Shown one piece after another: positions 59,121-64,000 of a stretch of 64,000 nucleotides of DNA (positions are counted from its first letter, which is position 1; each line of letters opens with the position of its first letter). The stretch spans positions 23,379,001 through 23,443,000 of the forward strand of contig NC_079882.1 in assembly GCF_029227915.1 (NCBI RefSeq), in the 5' to 3' direction. The translations under genes and the position numbers were made by a program. A model generated the notes under the pieces. That model was not told the DNA's origin and searched no databases. It was given only the letters and a program-made list of their open reading frames with translations. This DNA is from Hydractinia symbiolongicarpus. Its lineage: Eukaryota; Cnidaria; Hydrozoa; Anthoathecata; Hydractiniidae.

Positions 59121-62041
59121 TTACGCACGTATGTATCCCTATACATAACTAGCTTTTTAAAAATCAAGCTAATTTGAGTGGGGGACAACACCCAAACTCA
59201 ATAATTTATACAACACCCAAACTCAATAAATTATACACCGCCCATTCTAATTTATTAACACTTCCTCCCTAGGAACAAAAACTATTCGGGAAATCCACCT
59301 TAGCCCTTTTATTAGACCCCCTAATTACATTCACTTATTTTAGACTTAAAAATCTACCCACTTTAACTTGTTACCGTCTCTCCAACTATGGATTTGAAGA
59401 AAATTACCATCAACCCAACCCCTCCTTCCTAAATAGCCCCCCCCCTCTTCTAAATTTAAATCTAAAATTAGTGTAGAGTAAAAGGAAAACTGCTCATCTT
59501 CTTTGTGTTCCTGGAAATAAATTTGTATTTCTCATTTCAAATAATAATTTTTAGGCAAATAACGTCATGCCTCTGGAAACAGGGGTCTCTACGTAAACCA
59601 ATATGTTATTGTTTTTCAATTATCTCAGCCATATCTTTTTGGATTTTAACATTTGAATCTTCTAACATAAATCAATTTATCCGAAACTGGAAAAATTCCA
59701 AACATTATGCAATATAAAATCATGGTGTTATAACATTTTGAAATATTTAAAGTTGTTTATTGCTTTTGCCTGCCAAATAAAAAGCAGACACATGAATTAT
59801 TAAGTCTTTCCAAAATTTTGTGTTTCTTTGTTTGTTGTTGACTCGCCATTATGTATGTTGTTTCGCGCCATTATGTATGTTCATGTTTATATCAATTCGG
59901 CCATCCGTAGTTTTGCCTTGGAAACTTTTTTTTACGGGCGAAGCTTTGTTCATTTTCTAGTTTACTATTCCTAGCCTCGTTTTCATAGAACTGTTAGATA
60001 ACATAGCTGTAGATAAATTAAACATGGCTAGGGGGTACGCTTTTCTCAACATAACAACATCGCAACATACAAATACGCTGCTCATGAATTTTTTGTTTAC
60101 ACAGAAAAAGATAGGATAACTTGATAAGATGTCATTGAAATTTTTCGTTAAAAATCACCAATAAATAACTAATATTAAATATTTTTTTAATTGCCTTTGC
60201 ACACAACTCGTTTATCAATTTATGTTTTTATTCATATAAGGCAATAACGTAAACTATCACTAGTAACCACACTGAGTTGATTTATGAGGTCTTAATTTTT
60301 GCTGATATTACTTTGATGAGGTCTAAAAAAGTGATTGAAACCTTGCAACTGTTGAGCTGTGTTTCGTCAATTTCATTTTAAAATATACAAGACGGGGGTA
60401 ATTCTTTTTAACGCAAAATTGTTGATTTCGCTTTTCGACGGTATAAATCGCTAATACGTCAGACTGCATGTCTGTTAACCTAGAAATTTCCTTACTATTC
60501 ACCCCCTCTTCTCTGGGCATGGTTATTTATCCCCAATTATTTATGTAATTTTTAGTAAAAACCAGACAGAACTTGATTAACAGCGTCACCATTGTTAAGT
60601 GACAGTGAAAATGACACCAAGAAACTATTTTGTCTGTGATGTGCCAATGCGCAGTTGATTTTTTGAACATTCTCACACTGTTTAAAAAAAATAAACTGGG
60701 AGAAAGTGAGGTGGAGCTCATATGAACCGAGAAGTAGTCACTAGCTCGAAGTTTAAGCTCAAATGAATGTTGTTTTAACATAATCTTTGTTAACTTGACC
60801 TTTCTGCAAGTCCTTTTTATAAGAAAGGGCGTGCATTCAGTTTTTTTATGTTCTGTTTCTCCGTTTAGCAGGACAGGGAGGGGATGCTTGAACTTGCTAC
60901 CTGGATTTTTTTTCCAAGTAAAATTAATAAACAGAAAAAGATCTCTTTAAAATTATTTTCTTACAAAACTGTATCTAATTGTAGAATTTATCTGAAAAGC
61001 ACGATACCCCCGTTCTATTATTTAAGCTAACAGTTAATTTGGATTCATTGTTAGATAACATGAAGTGAGTGTTGTGGAGCGGCGCGTGGCGTGTAGTGTG
61101 TTCAAAACTTGAATCCGAAGCTGTAAATCATTCACTAATGGCTTCTTGCGGTTCAATAAAACCGCCATGAAAATTTTACTATTGCAATTTTGATCTTCGC
61201 ATTACGAGATATTAATGTCAGGCTAATTTCTTGAGAATTTCTGAAATTTCCATGTGATAAACAGAACATACGTCATAGCGTTTGTGTATGAACGATTTTG
61301 AACGTCAACCTTTCGCATACTACACTTTTATTGGAATGTTTTTTATTTAAGAATGAGACTGAAAACTGCTGAAAAATAAATATAACATAAGAACAATGGC
61401 AAGTTTCTGAAAAAACCCAAAATATACAATAACACCAACAAATATGGGGAAATATCCTTCCAAGAATTATTTTTTCAGAATTGTTGTTTTTACGAAACTT
61501 TCACTGGGTTACAATGTGCAGTTAAAATAAGCAAAAAAATTCTCAAAATATAAGAACACCTCAGCTGAGGTCATGTTTTTAAAAGAATCTATTTATTATG
61601 AGGAAAAAACAAACTTGATCGCAGAGAGGGGTTGTCAGCTTTGCATTCTTAAAGCTGTGGCTTAAGGCTCGCTAAATATCGATTTAAAATTTTATTCTTT
61701 TACATCTTAAAATAAACCTGTGACAATAAAATACAGACAGTTATATAAATGAATTAATTCTTCATTCAGATTTTTTTTCATTAGCCGACTTGAAAAGAGT
61801 TTCTGTTTGATTTTGTTTTATAAAATCAATCGTAGTTTTTTTATTATCTAGCTTCCCGCACTTTTTGCGGTTTTCGCGGTTGTTTTGTAACCAATAACAA
61901 CCATGGTAAACTGCTTTTAATAGCCTGCCTTTATCATAGTAATTGTTGACTTTATATAGTTTCATTTACAAATAAACCGACATACATTAATGATCCCAGA
62001 GAGGTATGGGCGCGTAGAAAAGTCGTTAACACAATAAATAG
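59121..62041. other. Intergenic upstream of the bHLH gene
   Basis: A 28-bp tandem pair (ACAACACCCAAACTCAATAA) lies near 59184-59240. No gene was recognised. The region next to 62040 should carry regulatory sequence of the bHLH gene. Confidence 0.5.
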
Positions 62042-62115
62042 CCAATCAAAACGCTTAAATATTTTGTCATTTATTCATACAAAGGAGAACAATAGGCACA
62101 CGCGCCTTATATATA
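62042..62115 (+). promoter_or_regulatory. Core promoter of the bHLH gene (CCAAT and TATA boxes)
   Basis: CCAAT occurs at 62042-62046 and TATATATA at 62108-62115. Transcription would start at about 62135-62145. A first, untranslated exon would then run to a strong donor CAA|GTAAGT at 62243, with a 120-base intron ending GTTTAG at 62363, just before the start codon. Confidence 0.6.
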
Positions 62116-62374
62116 TTTGGCGAGCCTCGTCTTGAACAGTTGGAAGATATCTCGATTTGAAGAAGAGGTTTGTGTCTGCTGACCAGAAAATATTCTCAGT
62201 TTCAAGTTATCTCGATTTCAAGTTTTTTTACTCTCGTTTCCAAGTAAGTTCTCGGAAATATATTTATCTCGCTTTCATGTTATCTACGCTACCTCACTTT
62301 CAGTATTATAAAAACGAATGTTTATTTTATCCTTTTGAATAATAATTTGTGCATGATGTTTAGGTATCCAAAGT

Positions 62375-62899
62375 ATGGCCACAGAAAGTTTGTTCAATGT
62401 TCTTTTGAATCTGCCAACAGAACTTTCTAGTTTTGAACAGTTTCAAAGCATCAAGTTGGAGGATGTGAATGAATGCGAAACAGATTCTTTGGGAAGCTGC
62501 TGTTCTTCCCCAACTCAAAGCAATAGTAGTGATTGTTCCTCACCGACGCAAGCTAGTGACGACTCGCTCTCTTCATCGCCTGGAAAATCTAGTGATGATT
62601 TCTTTACTTTTCCTCTGTGTTACAACGAATCATCAGAGAAATCAAGTAAGGGAAAAAAAGCATCAAGAACTGAAAATAAAGTTAAACGTAACGAGCGGGA
62701 ACGACGACGTGTTCGTCGCTTAGCTGAGGGATTTCGCCGGCTTCGTTCTGTTGTGCCTGGCAATGCGAAGAAGTTAAGCAAGCTACAAACACTACAGACA
62801 GCGTTGCAATACATGTTCGAGTTATCCGAAACTATCGCTGCGGAGGATTCAAGAGCTATACAGAATCAAATAGCGAATCAACCTTCCATGGAGGAACAG
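62375..62899 (+). CDS. Divergent class II bHLH transcription factor, first coding exon (partial gene)
   Basis: The ATG at 62375 opens 175 codons to a donor CAG|GTAAAA at 62899, in phase 0; the rest of the gene was not found before 64000. Residues 1-38 are hydrophobic/acidic. Residues 40-80 are rich in Ser, Asp and Pro with two SSPTQ-type repeats. The bHLH lies at about 104-155: basic region KRNERERRRVRRL, helix 1 EGFRRLRSVVP, a very short loop GNAKK, and helix 2 LSKLQTLQTALQYM. The basic region keeps the E-R-x-R core that contacts the E-box. Family A (achaete-scute or atonal-like) fits best by eye, but the usual Asn before helix 1 is replaced and the loop is short. Such proteins act in the nucleus as heterodimers with E proteins in neural or secretory cell fate. 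The neighbouring TATA promoter and UTR exon support a real gene. Subfamily is uncertain. Confidence 0.82.
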
Positions 62900-64000
62900 G
62901 TAAAATGTTTTTTGTTTTTTGTTTGTTTTACTGAGGCCTTGACTTAAAACATCAACGAATTTGTTCTTAATGTTATGCAGAGATCTTACCGCTGAATAGT
63001 TTTTCAAGTGCTTAAAATCAACTTTATGAGTGAATATTGTTTGACGTCACTTTAAACTGTGTTGATGGATATTAATTTTATCGATGGAATTTTAAAAGCC
63101 TTGATTTTTAAAATTAACAACACCCCTTTACTGATATTACGAAATTCGGTTAAAATATATTCGCTGGTGCGGTTAACATGAATTTATTTTTTAAATGATT
63201 TATCGCGTCAAGCCAAACGTTGGTTATGGTCCGCTAAAACGGTTTCTGCTGGTATAAAAATTTTAATATCTTGTTTTTCACACACTCCCCTTTATATAAA
63301 ATTTTGATGTCCATAATTTTATTTTGTGAGTTTTTTATTTCTTACATTTTTGTCACTTTCTATCGTTCTTTGAATTTTTTGTATAGTATCCGTGTTAATT
63401 ACTCTCACGTCTCTCATTTTCTATTCAAAAATTAGAAAAGGCAATTTTCACGGAAGAATTTGAAAAACTTTCACCGTTTGGATAATTTCTGTGTTGTTTT
63501 GTCAAATTGATCCAAGGTGGTGGCTTTCCTGAGTCTTTTCTGCTTCAGCTTTTGCGCCATTTTTATATTTTCATTTTATTATTTATTACTTGGAAATTTC
63601 GGTGAAGCTTGAAATGGCAAAATTATATTGGCGCGTGCTGTGTGAATTATAGTTCAAAATGGCGGATAATATAAACCGATCGCGTTGTTGAAACTATCTT
63701 TTTTATCATTGATAACGAATTTCTATTGTGCGAATGATTTATTTCAGGTCTTATCTTTTAAGAAATCTTTGTAGTAAAACATCACGTTTTGTGTACGAAC
63801 CTCAAAATGTTAATAGCGGTGATTAAATTCTAGCTTCAAAAGTTCTTCAGGTTTTCTTCAGAATATTAATTTATGACGTCAACATAGGGGTAGAGAATTT
63901 TACCGGCATTATTTTGATTGGGTTTAGTTAAATTAGGCTGTCAACTAGACCTTTGTCTTACATTACATTCGTCCACGTGCCCACTTTAGAAACGAAAAAT
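62900..64000. other. Intron or 3' flank of the bHLH gene
   Basis: AT-rich sequence after the exon donor. No following exon with bHLH-gene coding character was identified, so the next exon probably lies beyond the window. Confidence 0.45.

Overview
The window is a piece of an AT-rich animal nuclear genome. Its genes are split by introns that use GT..AG boundaries, and metazoan families dominate: DONSON, a MAP-kinase phosphatase, a claudin-type tetraspan protein and a bHLH factor. The density of decayed DNA transposons, tRNA-derived SINEs and short fold-back elements, and splice acceptors lying only 2 to about 17 bases before start codons, suggest a cnidarian, perhaps a hydrozoan. The lineage is inference, not something the sequence proves.

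Layout. 1-2164: no recognised gene; one possible signal-peptide exon at 1301-1389. 2165-4328 (+): DONSON in three coding exons. 6209-19434 (-): a DUSP8/16-type MAP-kinase phosphatase in four coding exons, converging on DONSON; an 11.5-kb intron separates its rhodanese exon from its catalytic exons. 19435-25269: no recognised gene; hairpins and microsatellites. 25270-29955: fold-back elements, a decayed unidentified coding element (copy 1) and one copy of a 0.75-kb interspersed repeat. 29956-30690 (-): claudin/PMP22-like gene in three exons. 33307-33502: 36-bp minisatellite. 33723-35990 (-): decayed element, copy 2 of the one at 26.1-27.2 kb. 36415-36701: SINE with an (ACTT)n tail. 38236-38838: Harbinger-type element with a truncated nuclease. 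39043-39828: second copy of the 0.75-kb repeat. 41648 to about 44745: dead hAT transposon. 44775-45113: second SINE with a (TAA)n tail. 47354-54101 (+): thymidine phosphorylase in five coding exons, downstream of a GTT/GTC triplet tract. 58854-59120: MITE with a TTA target duplication. 62108-62899 (+): promoter and first exons of a divergent bHLH gene that continues beyond the part that can be read.

The five host genes do unrelated jobs: replication initiation, MAP-kinase dephosphorylation, cell-contact membrane protein, pyrimidine salvage and neural/cell-fate transcription. Nothing suggests an operon. I found no convincing new multi-gene system. The most interesting unexplained items are the two diverged copies of an unidentified coding element, a one-base reading-frame mismatch in the claudin-like gene, a duplicated C-terminal motif in the phosphatase, and the unusual bHLH domain.
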